A program made the position numbers and the translations under genes. A stretch of DNA of 64,000 nucleotides from Haloarcula ordinaria (lineage in GTDB: Archaea > Halobacteriota > Halobacteria > Halobacteriales > Haloarculaceae), in assembly GCF_029338275.1 (NCBI RefSeq), contig NZ_CP119789.1:2852001-2916000 (forward strand), written 5' to 3'. A model generated the notes under the pieces. It had not been told where the DNA came from. It saw only the letters and a program-made list of their open reading frames with translations, and searched no databases. This document shows positions 36,273-45,724 of this stretch, in pieces. Numbering within the stretch: position 1 is the stretch's first letter; every line of letters starts with the position of its first letter.

Positions 36273-36665
36273 ATGACAGGAAACGACCCATTCGCCAACG
36301 CGCTGTCGGCCATCAACAACGCCGAGAGCGTCGGGCATCTGGAGCAGACTGTATCGCCCGCCTCGAACGAAATCGGCTCCGTCCTCGAGGTCTTCTACGA
36401 CCGCGGGTACATCGACGGGTTCACCTTCGTCGACGACGGCAAAGCCGGCGAGTTCGAGGTCGAACTGAAAGGTGCCATCAACGAGTGTGGCCCGGTCAAG
36501 CCCCGCTACTCAGCAGGGGCCGACGAGTTCGAGAAGTGGGAGAAGCGATTCCTCCCCGCCCGTGACTACGGGACCCTCGTCGTCACGACCAGCCACGGCA
36601 TCATGAGCCACTACGAGGCTCGTGAGGAAGGCGTCGGTGGCCAAGTCATCGCGTACGTGTACTAA
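36273..36665 (+). CDS. rps8: 30S ribosomal protein S8
   Basis: 130 residues from MTGNDPFANALSAINNAES. C-terminal TSHGIMSHYEAREEGVGGQV is the S8 signature for 16S helix 21 binding. ATG two bases after rps14. Confidence 0.97.
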   Translation: MTGNDPFANALSAINNAESVGHLEQTVSPASNEIGSVLEVFYDRGYIDGFTFVDDGKAGEFEVELKGAINECGPVKPRYSAGADEFEKWEKRFLPARDYGTLVVTTSHGIMSHYEAREEGVGGQVIAYVY

Positions 36666-36667
36666 CA

Positions 36668-37204
36668 ATGCCACGAGTAGAACTGCAGATTCCGGAGGAC
36701 GTGTCCGCCGAGATGGACCACCTCGACGTCACCGTCGACGGTCCCAACGGCACAGTCACACGTCGGCTCTGGTACCCCGACATCGACGTCTCCGTCGACG
36801 GCGACACCGTCGTCATCGAGTCCGAAGAGGACGACGCGAAGACGATGTCGACGATGGGTACCTTCGAGAGCCACATCGAGAACATGTTCCACGGCGTGAC
36901 CGAGGGCTGGGAGTACGAGATGGAAGTCTTCTACTCTCACTTCCCCATGCAGGTCAACGTCGAAGGTGACGAAGTCGTCATCGAGAACTTCCTCGGCGAG
37001 CGCGCCGCCCGTCGGACTACCATCCACGGGGACACCGAGGTCCAGATCGACGGCGAGGAACTCACCCTGACGGGCTCGGACATCGAGGCCGTCGGCCAGA
37101 CCGCCGCGGACATCGAACAGCTCACCCGCGTCAACGACAAGGACGTCCGGGTGTTCCAGGACGGGGTGTACATCACCCAGAAACCGTCGCGAGGTGACGC
37201 CTGA
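36668..37204 (+). CDS. rpl6: 50S ribosomal protein L6
   Basis: 178 residues; two L6 folds. [19 protein letters not shown] start; second-domain [19 protein letters not shown], and [16 protein letters not shown] near the end. Shares one base with rpl32e. Confidence 0.97.
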   Translation: MPRVELQIPEDVSAEMDHLDVTVDGPNGTVTRRLWYPDIDVSVDGDTVVIESEEDDAKTMSTMGTFESHIENMFHGVTEGWEYEMEVFYSHFPMQVNVEGDEVVIENFLGERAARRTTIHGDTEVQIDGEELTLTGSDIEAVGQTAADIEQLTRVNDKDVRVFQDGVYITQKPSRGDA

Positions 37205-37917
37205 TGGCAGACGACGAATCCAACGACGAGTTCGAGGAACTCACCGACATCAGCGGCGTCGGCGACGCGAAGGCCAACGCGCTGCGCGAGGCCGGCTTCG
37301 AGACGGTCGAAGACGTGCGCCGCGCAGAGCAGTCCGAGCTGGCCGAGGCCGAGGGCGTCGGTAACGCCCTCGCGGCCCGAATCAAGGCCGACGTCGGTGG
37401 CCTCGAGGTCGCCGAGGAGGCCGAGGCCGACGTCGAAGACGAGACCGAGGACGACGAGCCGGCCGAGGACGTGGAGACGGAGCTCCAGCCCCGCGGGCTC
37501 GCCGACAAGACGCCGGGCCTGGACGACGAGGAGGCCCGACTGCTGGCACAGCGCCACCGCGTCGGGAAGCCGAAGTTCAACCGGCAGGACCACCACAAGA
37601 AGAAGCGCGTCTCGACATCGTGGCGCCGCCCCCGCGGGCAGCTCTCGAAGCAGCGCCGCGGCATCAAGGGCAAGGGCGACACCGTCGAGGCGGGCTTCCG
37701 CTCGCCGAAGGGCGTGCGCGGCAAGCACCCCTCGGGCTTCGAGGAAGTCCGCGTCCACAACGTGGACGACCTGGACGGCGTCGACGGCGACGTCGAGGCC
37801 GTCCGCATCGCCTCGAAGGTCGGCGCTCGCAAGCGCGAGCGAATCGAGGAGGAGGCGGAGGCAGCGGGCATCCGCGTCCTCAACCCAACCTACGTCGAAG
37901 TGGAGGTGAGTGAGTGA
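37204..37917 (+). CDS. rpl32e: 50S ribosomal protein L32e with helix-hairpin-helix extension
   Basis: 237 residues. The first 65 residues form two helix-hairpin-helix motifs ([34 protein letters not shown]), then an acidic linker, then the L32e core ([30 protein letters not shown]). This haloarchaeal-type fusion is a plausible extra rRNA contact. Confidence 0.96.
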   Translation: MADDESNDEFEELTDISGVGDAKANALREAGFETVEDVRRAEQSELAEAEGVGNALAARIKADVGGLEVAEEAEADVEDETEDDEPAEDVETELQPRGLADKTPGLDDEEARLLAQRHRVGKPKFNRQDHHKKKRVSTSWRRPRGQLSKQRRGIKGKGDTVEAGFRSPKGVRGKHPSGFEEVRVHNVDDLDGVDGDVEAVRIASKVGARKRERIEEEAEAAGIRVLNPTYVEVEVSE

Positions 37918-38366
37918 TGACGAACCTCAAAGCACAGAAGCGACTCGCAGCGGACGTCCTCGACGTCGGGAAGAACCGCCTCTGGTTCGACCCCGAGCGA
38001 CAGGGCGACATCGCCGACGCGATCACTCGCGAAGACATCCGCGAACTGGTCGACGAAGGCGCCATCACGGCGAAAGACAAGAAGGGCAACTCCCGTGGCC
38101 GCGCACGCGAACGCCAGCAGAAGCGTTCCTACGGCCACCAGAAGGGAGCCGGCACCCGCAAAGGGAAGGCCGGGGCCCGGCGAAACGAGAAGGAAGACTG
38201 GACGTCGCGCATCCGCGCCCAGCGGACGACGCTGCGCGAGCTGCGCGACGACGGCACGCTCTCGAAGACCGAGTACCGCAAGCTCTACGACATGGCTGGC
38301 GGTGGCGAGTTCGACAGCGTGGCGGACCTCGAACGATACATCGAAGCAAACTACGGTGACGAATAA
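37917..38366 (+). CDS. rpl19e: 50S ribosomal protein L19e
   Basis: 149 residues from [38 protein letters not shown] and the basic KGNSRGRARERQQKR helix typical. The ATG at 37917 overlaps the rpl32e TGA by one base; a GTG one codon earlier is possible. Confidence 0.97.
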   Translation: MTNLKAQKRLAADVLDVGKNRLWFDPERQGDIADAITREDIRELVDEGAITAKDKKGNSRGRARERQQKRSYGHQKGAGTRKGKAGARRNEKEDWTSRIRAQRTTLRELRDDGTLSKTEYRKLYDMAGGGEFDSVADLERYIEANYGDE

Positions 38367-38929
38367 TGGCGACAGGACCACGATACAAGGTGCCGATGCG
38401 GCGACGCCGCGAGGCCCGAACCGATTACCATCAGCGGTTGCGCCTGCTGAAATCCGGCAAGCCCCGCCTCGTTGCTCGAAAGAGTAACAAGCACGTCAGG
38501 GCGCAGCTGGTGACTCTCGGGCCAGACGGCGACCGAACCCTCGCGTCCGCACAGTCGAGCGACCTCGCGGAGTACGGCTGGGAAGCGCCGACGGGCAACA
38601 TGCCCTCGGCGTACCTGACCGGACTGCTCGCAGGTCTGCGCGCACTGGATGCGGGCGTCGAGGAAGCGGTGCTCGACATCGGCCTCAACTCCCCGACCCC
38701 CGGAAGCAAAGTTTTCGCAATACAGGAAGGCGCAATCGACGCCGGCCTGGACATCCCCCACAACGACGACGTACTCGCAGACTGGCAGCGCACGCGCGGT
38801 GTCCACATCGCCGAGTACGACGAGCAGCTGGACGAACCGCTGTACAGTGGGGACTTCGACGCGGCAGACCTCCCGGAACACTTCGACGAAGTGCGGGAGA
38901 CACTACTGGAAGGTGACATCGAACTATGA
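38366..38929 (+). CDS. rpl18: 50S ribosomal protein L18
   Basis: 187 residues. [20 protein letters not shown] start, [18 protein letters not shown] and [20 protein letters not shown]; binds 5S rRNA with L5. Overlaps neighbours by one and four bases. Confidence 0.97.
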   Translation: MATGPRYKVPMRRRREARTDYHQRLRLLKSGKPRLVARKSNKHVRAQLVTLGPDGDRTLASAQSSDLAEYGWEAPTGNMPSAYLTGLLAGLRALDAGVEEAVLDIGLNSPTPGSKVFAIQEGAIDAGLDIPHNDDVLADWQRTRGVHIAEYDEQLDEPLYSGDFDAADLPEHFDEVRETLLEGDIEL

Positions 38930-39564
38930 GTGGTAACAACGGCTGGGAACCCCGGACACGCCTCGGCAAGCAAGTTGTCGAGGGCGAGATCGACTCCATG
39001 CAGGAGGCGCTCAACTCGGGACTCCCACTGAAAGAATCGGAAATCGTCGACCAGCTCGTTCCCGACCTGGAAGACGAAGTGCTGGATATCAACATGGTCC
39101 AGCGGATGACCGACTCCGGCCGGCGGGTGAAGTTCCGCTGTGTCGTCGCAGTCGGCAACCGCAACGGACTGGTCGGCTATGCCGAGGGGCGTGACGACCA
39201 GGTCGGCGGGGCCATCCAGAAGGCGATCAACATCGCCAAACTGAACATCATCAACGTCTCTCGTGGCTGTGGGTCCTGGGAGTGTGGCTGTGGCCGTCCG
39301 CACACGGTCGCGCTGCGCACCAAGGGCAAGGCCGGGAGCGTCGAGGTCGAGCTCCAGCCCGCCCCGCGCGGCCTGGGCCTGGCGGGCGGGGAGACCGTCC
39401 GCAAGGTGCTCGAGCTCGCCGGCATCGAAGACATCTGGACCCGCTCGTCGGGCAACACCCGCACGACGGTCAACTTCGCGAAGGCGACGTTCAACGCCTT
39501 GCAGAACACGGCCGAAGCCCGTGTGCCCGAACGGACCTTCGAGAAGCGAGAGGTGATCGAGTGA
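38926..39564 (+). CDS. rps5: 30S ribosomal protein S5
   Basis: 212 residues. [20 protein letters not shown], then the archaeal signature [16 protein letters not shown] and [18 protein letters not shown]. Located at the 30S decoding shoulder. One base shared with rpl30. Confidence 0.97.
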   Translation: MSGNNGWEPRTRLGKQVVEGEIDSMQEALNSGLPLKESEIVDQLVPDLEDEVLDINMVQRMTDSGRRVKFRCVVAVGNRNGLVGYAEGRDDQVGGAIQKAINIAKLNIINVSRGCGSWECGCGRPHTVALRTKGKAGSVEVELQPAPRGLGLAGGETVRKVLELAGIEDIWTRSSGNTRTTVNFAKATFNALQNTAEARVPERTFEKREVIE

Positions 39565-40028
39565 TGCACGCGCTCGTCCAGCTCCGTGGCGACGTCAACA
39601 TGGATACGGACATCCACGACACGCTGAAGATGCTCAACGTCCACCACGTCAACCACGCGACGCTCGTCCCCGACACGGACACGTACAACGGCATGGTGAC
39701 GAAGGTCAACGACTACGTGGCCTTCGGCGAGCCCAGCCAGGAGACGCTCGAACTGCTCCTGGAGACGCGCGCCGAACCCGCCGAGGGTGACGCCGACGTC
39801 GACGACGAGTGGGTCGCCGAGAACACCGACTACGACGACATCGCCGGTCTGGCGTGGGCGCTCATCTCCGAGGAGACGACCCTGCAGGAGCAGGGACTCT
39901 CCCCGACGCTCCGTCTGCACCCGCCGCGTGGCGGCCACGACGGCATCAAGCACCCGGTCAAGGAAGGCGGTGAACTCGGACGCCACGACTCCGAGGGCAT
40001 CGACGACCTCCTGGAGGCGATGCGATAA
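39564..40028 (+). CDS. rpl30: 50S ribosomal protein L30
   Basis: 154 residues, archaeal long L30. [20 protein letters not shown] start, HATLVPDTDTYNGMVTKVND, and LHPPRGGHDGIKHPVKEGG at the C-terminus. Shares one base with rpl15. Confidence 0.96.
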   Translation: MHALVQLRGDVNMDTDIHDTLKMLNVHHVNHATLVPDTDTYNGMVTKVNDYVAFGEPSQETLELLLETRAEPAEGDADVDDEWVAENTDYDDIAGLAWALISEETTLQEQGLSPTLRLHPPRGGHDGIKHPVKEGGELGRHDSEGIDDLLEAMR

Positions 40029-40525
40029 TGACGAGTAAGAAACGACGGCAGCGCGGGTCCCGCACGCACGGCGGCGGCTCGCACAAGAACCGTCGCGGTG
40101 CCGGTCACCGCGGTGGCCGCGGGGCCGCCGGCCGCGACAAGCACGAGATGCACAACTACGAGCCGCTCGGCAAGAGCGGCTTCAAGCGCCCGCAGAAGGT
40201 CCAGGAAGAGGTCGCGACGGTCGACGTCCGCGAGCTCGACGAGGACGCGGCGCTGCTGGCCGCCGACGGCGTCGCCGAAGAAGACGGCGACGGCTACCGC
40301 ATCGACGCCCGCGACGTGGTCGACGACGGCCGCGAAGTCGACGTCGTGAAGGTCCTCGGGTCCGGCCAGGTTCGCAACGAACTCACGCTGGTCGCCGACG
40401 ACTTCTCCGAGCAGGCGACGGAGAAAATTGAAGCGGCTGGCGGCAGTACCGAGCTGACAGCGCGGGGCCAGGAGCGCCAGGCCGCCGCCGAAGAGGACGA
40501 AACCGACGCAGAAGACCAGGACTAA
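40028..40525 (+). CDS. rpl15: 50S ribosomal protein L15
   Basis: 165 residues. GSRTHGGGSHKNRRGAGHRG start and KSGFKRPQKV core; C-terminal KVLGSGQVRNELTL and an acidic tail. Six bases before secY. Confidence 0.96.
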   Translation: MTSKKRRQRGSRTHGGGSHKNRRGAGHRGGRGAAGRDKHEMHNYEPLGKSGFKRPQKVQEEVATVDVRELDEDAALLAADGVAEEDGDGYRIDARDVVDDGREVDVVKVLGSGQVRNELTLVADDFSEQATEKIEAAGGSTELTARGQERQAAAEEDETDAEDQD

Positions 40526-40531
40526 CGACCC

Positions 40532-41998
40532 ATGACTTGGAAGGACACCGCCGAACCACTGCTCGTCCGGATGCCAGCAGTCCGTCGCCCGGAGAAACAC
40601 ATCCCGTTCAAGCGCAAGCTGACGTGGACCGGGGGCGTACTCCTGCTGTACTTCTTCCTGACGAACGTGCAGCTGTTCGGGCTCGACATCGACCAGAGCC
40701 AGGCCATCTTCGGCCGCTTCGCGTCGATTCTCGCGTCCGGACAGGGGAGCATCATGCAACTGGGTATCGGGCCGATCGTCACTGCCTCCATCGTGTTGCA
40801 GCTGCTCGGTGGGGCCGACCTGCTCGGCCTGGACACGCAGAACGACCCGCGTGACCAGGTGCTCTACCAGGGCTTACAGAAGCTGCTCGTGGTGGTGATG
40901 ATCTGTCTGACCGGCCTGCCGATGGTCTTCGCCGGTAGCTTCCTGCCGGCGGACCCCGCCGTCGCCCAGTCACTGGGCATCGGCACCGCCGGCGTCCAGT
41001 GGCTCATCTTCGCCCAGATATTCGTCGGTGGTGTCCTCATCCTCTTCATGGACGAGGTCATCTCCAAGTGGGGCGTCGGCTCCGGTATCGGGCTGTTCAT
41101 CGTCGCCGGCGTGAGCCAGCGCCTGCTCGGTGGGCTGGTGACGACGCCCGTCATCGGCGGCCAGAGCGGCATCATCCACACCTGGTACCTCTTCATCACC
41201 GGCCAGCAGTCCACCGGCCCGGTGCTCGCACTGGAGGGGCTCCAGACCATCATCCTCGGCCAGGGACGCATCCTCGCGCTCATCACGACCGTCCTCATCT
41301 TCGGGGTGGTCGTCTACGCCGAGTCCGTCCGCGTCGAGATTCCCCTCTCGAACGCCCGGGTCAAGGGCGCGCGTGGCCGCTTCCCCGTGAAGCTCATCTA
41401 CGCCAGCGTCCTGCCGATGATCCTCGTCCGCGCGCTCCAGGCCAACATCCAGTTCCTGGGGCGCATCCTGGACGCCCAGCTGGCCAGCATGCCGGCCTGG
41501 CTGGGGACCTACTCGAACGGCCAACCCACCGGTGGGTTGTTCTACTTCCTGGCCCCCATCCAGAGCCCCCAGCAGTGGATGTGGTGGCTCGAATCGGCGA
41601 GTCAACCCGTCTGGCAGATTCTCGTCCGCATTGGGGTCGACCTGACCTTCATGCTCATCGGCGGCGCCATCTTCGCCGTCTTCTGGGTGGAGACGACTGA
41701 CATGGGCCCCGAGGCGACGGCCCAGCAGATTCACAACTCCGGGATGCAGATTCCCGGCTTCCGGCAGAACGTCGGTGTCATCGAGAAGGTCCTCGAACGC
41801 TACATCCCGCAGGTGACCATCATCGGCGGCGCGCTCGTCGGCTTGCTCGCGGTGCTCGCGAACATGATGGGCACCATCGGCGGCGTCTCCGGAACCGGCC
41901 TGCTGCTGACGGTCTCCATCACGTACAAGCTGTACGAGGAGATCGCCGAAGAACAGCTCATGGAGATGCATCCGATGATGCGCCAGATGTTTGGCTGA
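40532..41998 (+). CDS. secY: protein translocase subunit SecY
   Basis: 488 residues, ten membrane helices; the channel of the Sec translocon. Start MTWKDTAEPLLVRMPAVRRPEKHIPFKRKL, plug region near LDTQNDPRDQVLYQGLQKLL, and the cytosolic C5 loop ETTDMGPEATAQQIHNSGMQIPGFR with C-terminal EEIAEEQLMEMHPMMRQMFG are all standard. It ends the ribosomal operon here; a hairpin overlaps its stop codon. Confidence 0.98.
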   Translation: MTWKDTAEPLLVRMPAVRRPEKHIPFKRKLTWTGGVLLLYFFLTNVQLFGLDIDQSQAIFGRFASILASGQGSIMQLGIGPIVTASIVLQLLGGADLLGLDTQNDPRDQVLYQGLQKLLVVVMICLTGLPMVFAGSFLPADPAVAQSLGIGTAGVQWLIFAQIFVGGVLILFMDEVISKWGVGSGIGLFIVAGVSQRLLGGLVTTPVIGGQSGIIHTWYLFITGQQSTGPVLALEGLQTIILGQGRILALITTVLIFGVVVYAESVRVEIPLSNARVKGARGRFPVKLIYASVLPMILVRALQANIQFLGRILDAQLASMPAWLGTYSNGQPTGGLFYFLAPIQSPQQWMWWLESASQPVWQILVRIGVDLTFMLIGGAIFAVFWVETTDMGPEATAQQIHNSGMQIPGFRQNVGVIEKVLERYIPQVTIIGGALVGLLAVLANMMGTIGGVSGTGLLLTVSITYKLYEEIAEEQLMEMHPMMRQMFG

Positions 41999-42022
41999 GT
42001 GTGTTCACCCTGTAAACACACT
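41998..42022 (+). terminator. hairpin at the secY stop codon
   Basis: Eight-base arms AGTGTGTT (41998-42005) and AACACACT (42015-42022), followed by a TCTCTACC stretch. A smaller dyad TTCAGG/CCTGAA (42043-42060) follows. Together they probably end the ribosomal operon mRNA. Confidence 0.45.
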
Positions 42023-42069
42023 TCTCTACCCCCGGTAATTCTTTCAGGCCCCTCCCTGAACAGGGATGT

Positions 42070-42795
42070 ATGGCCTCCGGTTCTTCGAACGACGACGAAC
42101 CCTCTCCCCACATCCGCATCCGTATCGAGCCCGAACACAAGCGAGAGTGGCTCGAATACGTCGAGGAATCCCGGCATTCGACGATGACTGACCTTATCAA
42201 GACTGCCGTCGATAATACGATCAAAGGAAAGTGGGTACTCAGAGACCACGAGGACGACGAGCAGTCGGTCCCCGACGAACTCACAGAGTCGCTCGACACC
42301 ATCCACGAACGACTGGAGGCGGTCGAGACGCAACTCGACGACGCGACACTTGGCGACGCAGAGCCAGAGGAAATTGACGAGCAGGAACTCCTCCGTATCG
42401 CCCATCGCTGCCACGATGTATTGCCGGTCGTCGAGGACGAGGAACACCTCATCTCGTTGACCCCCCTGTACAAGATCAAGCTCGAAGCCCACGAACGCCC
42501 GAAGCTCACTGGTACCGCTCAGGACATCAGCGCCCACATCGACGAATCGAGTTCGACAGTTCGACGCGCGCTCATCTACCTGGAGCGACAGCCGACGGTG
42601 AACGTCGAAAGCGTCATCGACGAGGGGACGCGTCGCTGGTACGAAGTCGATCCGACCGCCGAAAGCAGCGTTCCCGACGAGATGGACCTCCGTGCGACAC
42701 TGGAAGAATCGTCCGAGGTCGACAACGTGGACGAAGCCCTCGAATTCGTCGAGGGCTCGAAAGTTCCCGAACCGGACAAGGAGGGTGACTTCTGA
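42070..42795 (+). CDS. DNA-binding protein (ribbon-helix-helix plus winged helix) paired with recombinase
   Basis: 241 residues. N-terminal HIRIRIEPEHKREWLEYVEESRHSTMTDLIKTAV (13-47) looks like a ribbon-helix-helix. Residues 95-195 hold a winged-helix-like part (GTAQDISAHIDESSSTVRRALIYL). A coiled acidic middle joins them. Its TGA overlaps the recombinase ATG by one base, so the two are made together. Such partners may act as excision/directionality factors or repressors; that is inference. Confidence 0.75.
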   Translation: MASGSSNDDEPSPHIRIRIEPEHKREWLEYVEESRHSTMTDLIKTAVDNTIKGKWVLRDHEDDEQSVPDELTESLDTIHERLEAVETQLDDATLGDAEPEEIDEQELLRIAHRCHDVLPVVEDEEHLISLTPLYKIKLEAHERPKLTGTAQDISAHIDESSSTVRRALIYLERQPTVNVESVIDEGTRRWYEVDPTAESSVPDEMDLRATLEESSEVDNVDEALEFVEGSKVPEPDKEGDF

Positions 42796-43853
42796 TGGAA
42801 CGTCAGGACGACGGCAAATTCGGGTCGAAACGCGAACTCGAGGAATACAAGCAACTGTTCGATGACTACGCAGGCTGGCTCACGGACTTCGTGGACAAGG
42901 ACACGACCGTCACGCGTCGGAAGAAGGGGGCCGAAGCTTGGCTGCACTGGTGTGCGGAAGAAGGCTACGACCCGCTGGACGCCGACGAGGACACTGTGGA
43001 CGCGTTCGTCCACGCGATGGTCGGTGACGGCCTCGCCGAGACGACGATCTCGAACCGGTTCGCCTCCGTCAGTAAGTTCTACCACTGGATCTCGACCGAC
43101 CCCGACAGACCGAACGACATCGAGAATCCCACGGCCGAGATTACGCTCCCCAATCAATACGACATCAGCAACAACGCCGCATACACGCGAATCCTGCATC
43201 GGGAAGGTCGGGAGGACATCATCGCCCCCGACTACGAGGAACTGAAGCCCCTGTTCGACCATCCGCCCGGAGCGACCGACTTCTCGAAGATACGAAACGA
43301 ACTCGTCTGTCGGCTCTTCTGGCAGACAGCGCTACGTTCCGACGAGATGTCCCGGGTCCGTCTCGACAACGTCGATTTCGATGACAGGGACATCAGAGTC
43401 CGGAGTGCGAAGCTCAACATTGACGACCACCCGAAGCTCTACCACCGCCACGTCTTCTACGAGGGGAATCTGGACTACCTCATGCAGCGCTGGATCGACA
43501 AACGCGCCGAGAAAGACCCGAAGAACGAGTCGCCGTACCTGTTCATCGGAGACAAGGGGAATCAGCTCAGCTCTTCATACCTCTCACGCATCGTCAAAGA
43601 AGCCGCACACGACGCCGGTATTCAGGAGCCGCTGGTACGGGATTCCGATGGAACTGTCGCACAGTGGTTGTACACCGCTCACAGACTCAGACACAGCCGA
43701 ATTACACACCTTGCGAACAAGACGGATATGGACCTGAACTTCGTGCGGATGATGGCGGGCCACGCGAGTATGGACACAACGCTCGATTACGTCAATCCAG
43801 ACTGGGGCGAAGCGCGACAGGCGTATAGAGACGCGACGGGAACGGGCAACTAG
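42795..43853 (+). CDS. tyrosine recombinase/integrase
   Basis: 352 residues. SAM-like N-terminal domain (GAEAWLHWCAEEGYDPL) and C-terminal catalytic domain with all expected residues: Arg in TALRSDEMSRVRL, HxxR in HRLRHSRITHLA, His in AGHASMDTT and Tyr in LDYVNP. Intact and full length. It lies 800 bases after secY. Its attachment site is not identified. Confidence 0.92.
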   Translation: MERQDDGKFGSKRELEEYKQLFDDYAGWLTDFVDKDTTVTRRKKGAEAWLHWCAEEGYDPLDADEDTVDAFVHAMVGDGLAETTISNRFASVSKFYHWISTDPDRPNDIENPTAEITLPNQYDISNNAAYTRILHREGREDIIAPDYEELKPLFDHPPGATDFSKIRNELVCRLFWQTALRSDEMSRVRLDNVDFDDRDIRVRSAKLNIDDHPKLYHRHVFYEGNLDYLMQRWIDKRAEKDPKNESPYLFIGDKGNQLSSSYLSRIVKEAAHDAGIQEPLVRDSDGTVAQWLYTAHRLRHSRITHLANKTDMDLNFVRMMAGHASMDTTLDYVNPDWGEARQAYRDATGTGN

Positions 43854-43899
43854 TGAATTGACGAACGGCTCACAGAATTGTAAGGTGGTCCTCAGTCTT

Positions 43900-43955
43900 T
43901 GATGGGCAATACCCCATAAACCCTTGTTGATGGGCCACAGACCATAGAACAAGGG
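43900..43955 (+). promoter_or_regulatory. tandem dyad operator in front of the TumE/HTH pair
   Basis: Two copies of TGATGG-N8-CCATA (43900-43919 and 43928-43947), starts 28 bases apart. The second is flanked by a perfect 8-base inverted repeat CCCTTGTT (43921-43928)/AACAAGGG (43948-43955) that abuts the ATG at 43956. The layout suits autoregulation by the antitoxin of the downstream pair. Confidence 0.65.
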
Positions 43956-44236
43956 ATGACGTTCGAGGTCATCGAGAACACCGAAGACAGAACAGGTGAG
44001 ACGGTCATCCGACGAAAAATATACGAACTGATGATCCCCAGTATCCAATCGGATACCGATACGCCCTACATTACGGCTTTCTCGATGGCCAGGGCACCAT
44101 TCTCCGGTACGACAACGAGAACCAGACCCCCGGGCGCCACGAACGCCACACATCCGACGGCATCGAAGAAATCGAGTTCCGCGGAATGAGAGAACTCCGT
44201 GACCGATTCTTGAACGAAATCCAGGACCTTCCATGA
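43956..44236 (+). pseudogene. TumE-family toxin (DUF6516), frameshifted
   Basis: Begins MTFEVIENTEDRTGETVIRR and reads well to SDTDTPY (44069). One base is then missing (TAC-ATTACGG instead of TACCATTACGG). In the corrected frame it continues YHYGFLDGQGTILRYDNEN and ends RDRFLNEIQDLP at TGA 44234-44236, overlapping the next gene's ATG. Restored length is about 93 residues, the normal size of the TumE toxin family. As written the toxin would be truncated, so the pair is probably inactive or relies on a sequencing correction. Confidence 0.8.
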
Positions 44237-44664
44237 CCACGAACACACTCAAAATCACGTACGGACAGTGCGAGAATAACCAGCGAGCCGCCCGCGAACG
44301 ACTCCGTCGGGCAGAGGCTGGCGAAGAGTTCGATGAACAAGAGGCAGCGTTTATCCTTAACCTCGATGATCTTGCCGACGTCGAACGACTCATGCGTCGG
44401 TTGAATCTCCAGCTTCTGGATATCGTCGCCAGTGAACGCCCCGAAAGTATCCGTGAGACGGCCCGACTTGTCGACCGCGATTACAAAGAGGTTCACCGGA
44501 ATCTCGAGGAGCTCGAAGAACTCGGTGTCATCGAATTCACTACAGAAGGCAATAGCAAACGCCCGATTCTCCGCGATGGAACCGAGGCAATCGACCTCTC
44601 GATTACGTTTCCCATCGACGCCGACACGTCCGACTTCACTGCTCGTCAAGAGAGATCAGCCTGA
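44233..44664 (+). CDS. HTH DNA-binding antitoxin, HVO_A0114 (TumA-like) family
   Basis: 143 residues, winged helix (NLQLLDIVASERPESIRETARLVDRDYKEVHRNLEELEELGVIEF at about 63-107; key motif VDRDYKEVHRNL). This family is regularly coupled to DUF6516 toxins; here it overlaps the toxin stop by four bases. Likely also represses the operon through the dyads at 43900-43955. Confidence 0.85.
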   Translation: MTTNTLKITYGQCENNQRAARERLRRAEAGEEFDEQEAAFILNLDDLADVERLMRRLNLQLLDIVASERPESIRETARLVDRDYKEVHRNLEELEELGVIEFTTEGNSKRPILRDGTEAIDLSITFPIDADTSDFTARQERSA

Positions 44665-44977
44665 GACACAGTGCTTCGAATGTCTGCTGGCACGGGTGGG
44701 GCGTTCGCGCCACCGACAAAAGTATGATTCCACTCAAGACGCTCGTCTCGAAGCGTCGCGCCGTCTATCGGGTGACTCTCACAGCAGATCTGGCTCTCCC
44801 CTCTCAATCAGCCTTCTTGGACGGTTACGGGCACTTCAGTATAGACGGTCGAGCGAGCCATAGAGCTCCTCGTTCTGAATATGGGTGCAGAACTGCGCGC
44901 AGAGCCGACAGCAGTCAGCGGCACCGCTGGATGACTAAGTACGCGGCGTCCCAACCGATGACCTGAGACACTCTCAG
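44665..44977. other. 313-base interval without a recognisable gene
   Basis: A frame of 80 codons exists at 44724-44966 but its product is arginine/serine-rich, not acidic and unlike any family I know. I see no tRNA, transposase or toxin remnant and no clear TATA box for the gene at 44978. Confidence 0.5.
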
Positions 44978-45376
44978 ATGTCCGATACCGATCGCCATCC
45001 AACAGAGGAAGTTCGCCAGCCGGAGCCACCGCTTCCCGAGGATAGCGGGCTGACGCTCGAAGAGTATCTCGCTATGCAACAGGCAATCGGTCACCCGACG
45101 CGGTTTCGGATCCTGCGAACGCTCGTCGTCAACGACGAATTGAGTGCTGCCGATCTCAAGGCTGCGGTCGACGTCGAATCCCACAATTTCCACTACCACC
45201 TCGACGAACTGGTCGATGTCGGACTGGTCGACAAGCGCCAGCGACGGACCGCTGACAGCCAAGACTTCTACACGTACGATCGGCCGACAGCGATGGGGCG
45301 CGACATCCTCGAATACGGCGTCGTGGAACTCATACGCCGTGAACGAGAGTTCGACGACGTGTATCGTAGGCTATAG
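44978..45376 (+). CDS. ArsR-like winged-helix transcriptional regulator
   Basis: 132 residues. Winged helix at about 36-105: AIGHPTRFRILRTLVVNDELS, DLKAAVDVESHNFHYHLDELVDVGLVDKRQ, then wing and a terminal helix. Disordered acidic N-terminus. No metal-binding cysteines. Ends six bases inside the convergent mazF-like gene. Confidence 0.85.
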   Translation: MSDTDRHPTEEVRQPEPPLPEDSGLTLEEYLAMQQAIGHPTRFRILRTLVVNDELSAADLKAAVDVESHNFHYHLDELVDVGLVDKRQRRTADSQDFYTYDRPTAMGRDILEYGVVELIRREREFDDVYRRL

Positions 45377-45724
45377 TCCCAACGAAACGCGAATAGCGTC
45401 TTCAATCTCTTCGATCTGAGACGGAGAAACCGTGCCGTACTTCTCTACGATCCGCTCTTCGATATCGACCGTGCGGATCTGGTCCAGCTGGACGTGCGAG
45501 TCCTTGCTGAGTTCGTCCATCGACCCCGGAAGATTGACGTGAAACGGGTAGTTCGTATGTCCGCCCGAGATCGGCGCGATTATCGTCGTAGCTGAGTGTG
45601 TGTTTCCGACATCGTTCTGAACAACAACTGCAGGACGGGTTTTGTAAATCTCTCCACCTCTGGTGTCATCATCGCCCGGTCCACCGAGATCGACGCTGAC
45701 AATATCCCCTCTCCGGACTCTCAT
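45371..45724 (-). CDS. PemK/MazF-family mRNA interferase toxin
   Basis: 117 residues. MRVRRGDIVSVDLGGPGDD start, then KTRPAVVVQND (conserved RPxxVVQ), TTIIAPISGG and SHVQLDQIRTVD, the MazF catalytic and fold motifs (Arg and Thr/Ser conserved). Expected to cut single-stranded mRNA. Start overlaps the antitoxin stop by four bases. Confidence 0.9.
   Translation of the reverse strand: MRVRRGDIVSVDLGGPGDDDTRGGEIYKTRPAVVVQNDVGNTHSATTIIAPISGGHTNYPFHVNLPGSMDELSKDSHVQLDQIRTVDIEERIVEKYGTVSPSQIEEIEDAIRVSLGL

Noticed and set aside
44724..44966. 80-codon frame between the antitoxin and ArsR-like genes
   Set aside because: Basic Ser/Arg composition unlike haloarchaeal proteins and no family resemblance.
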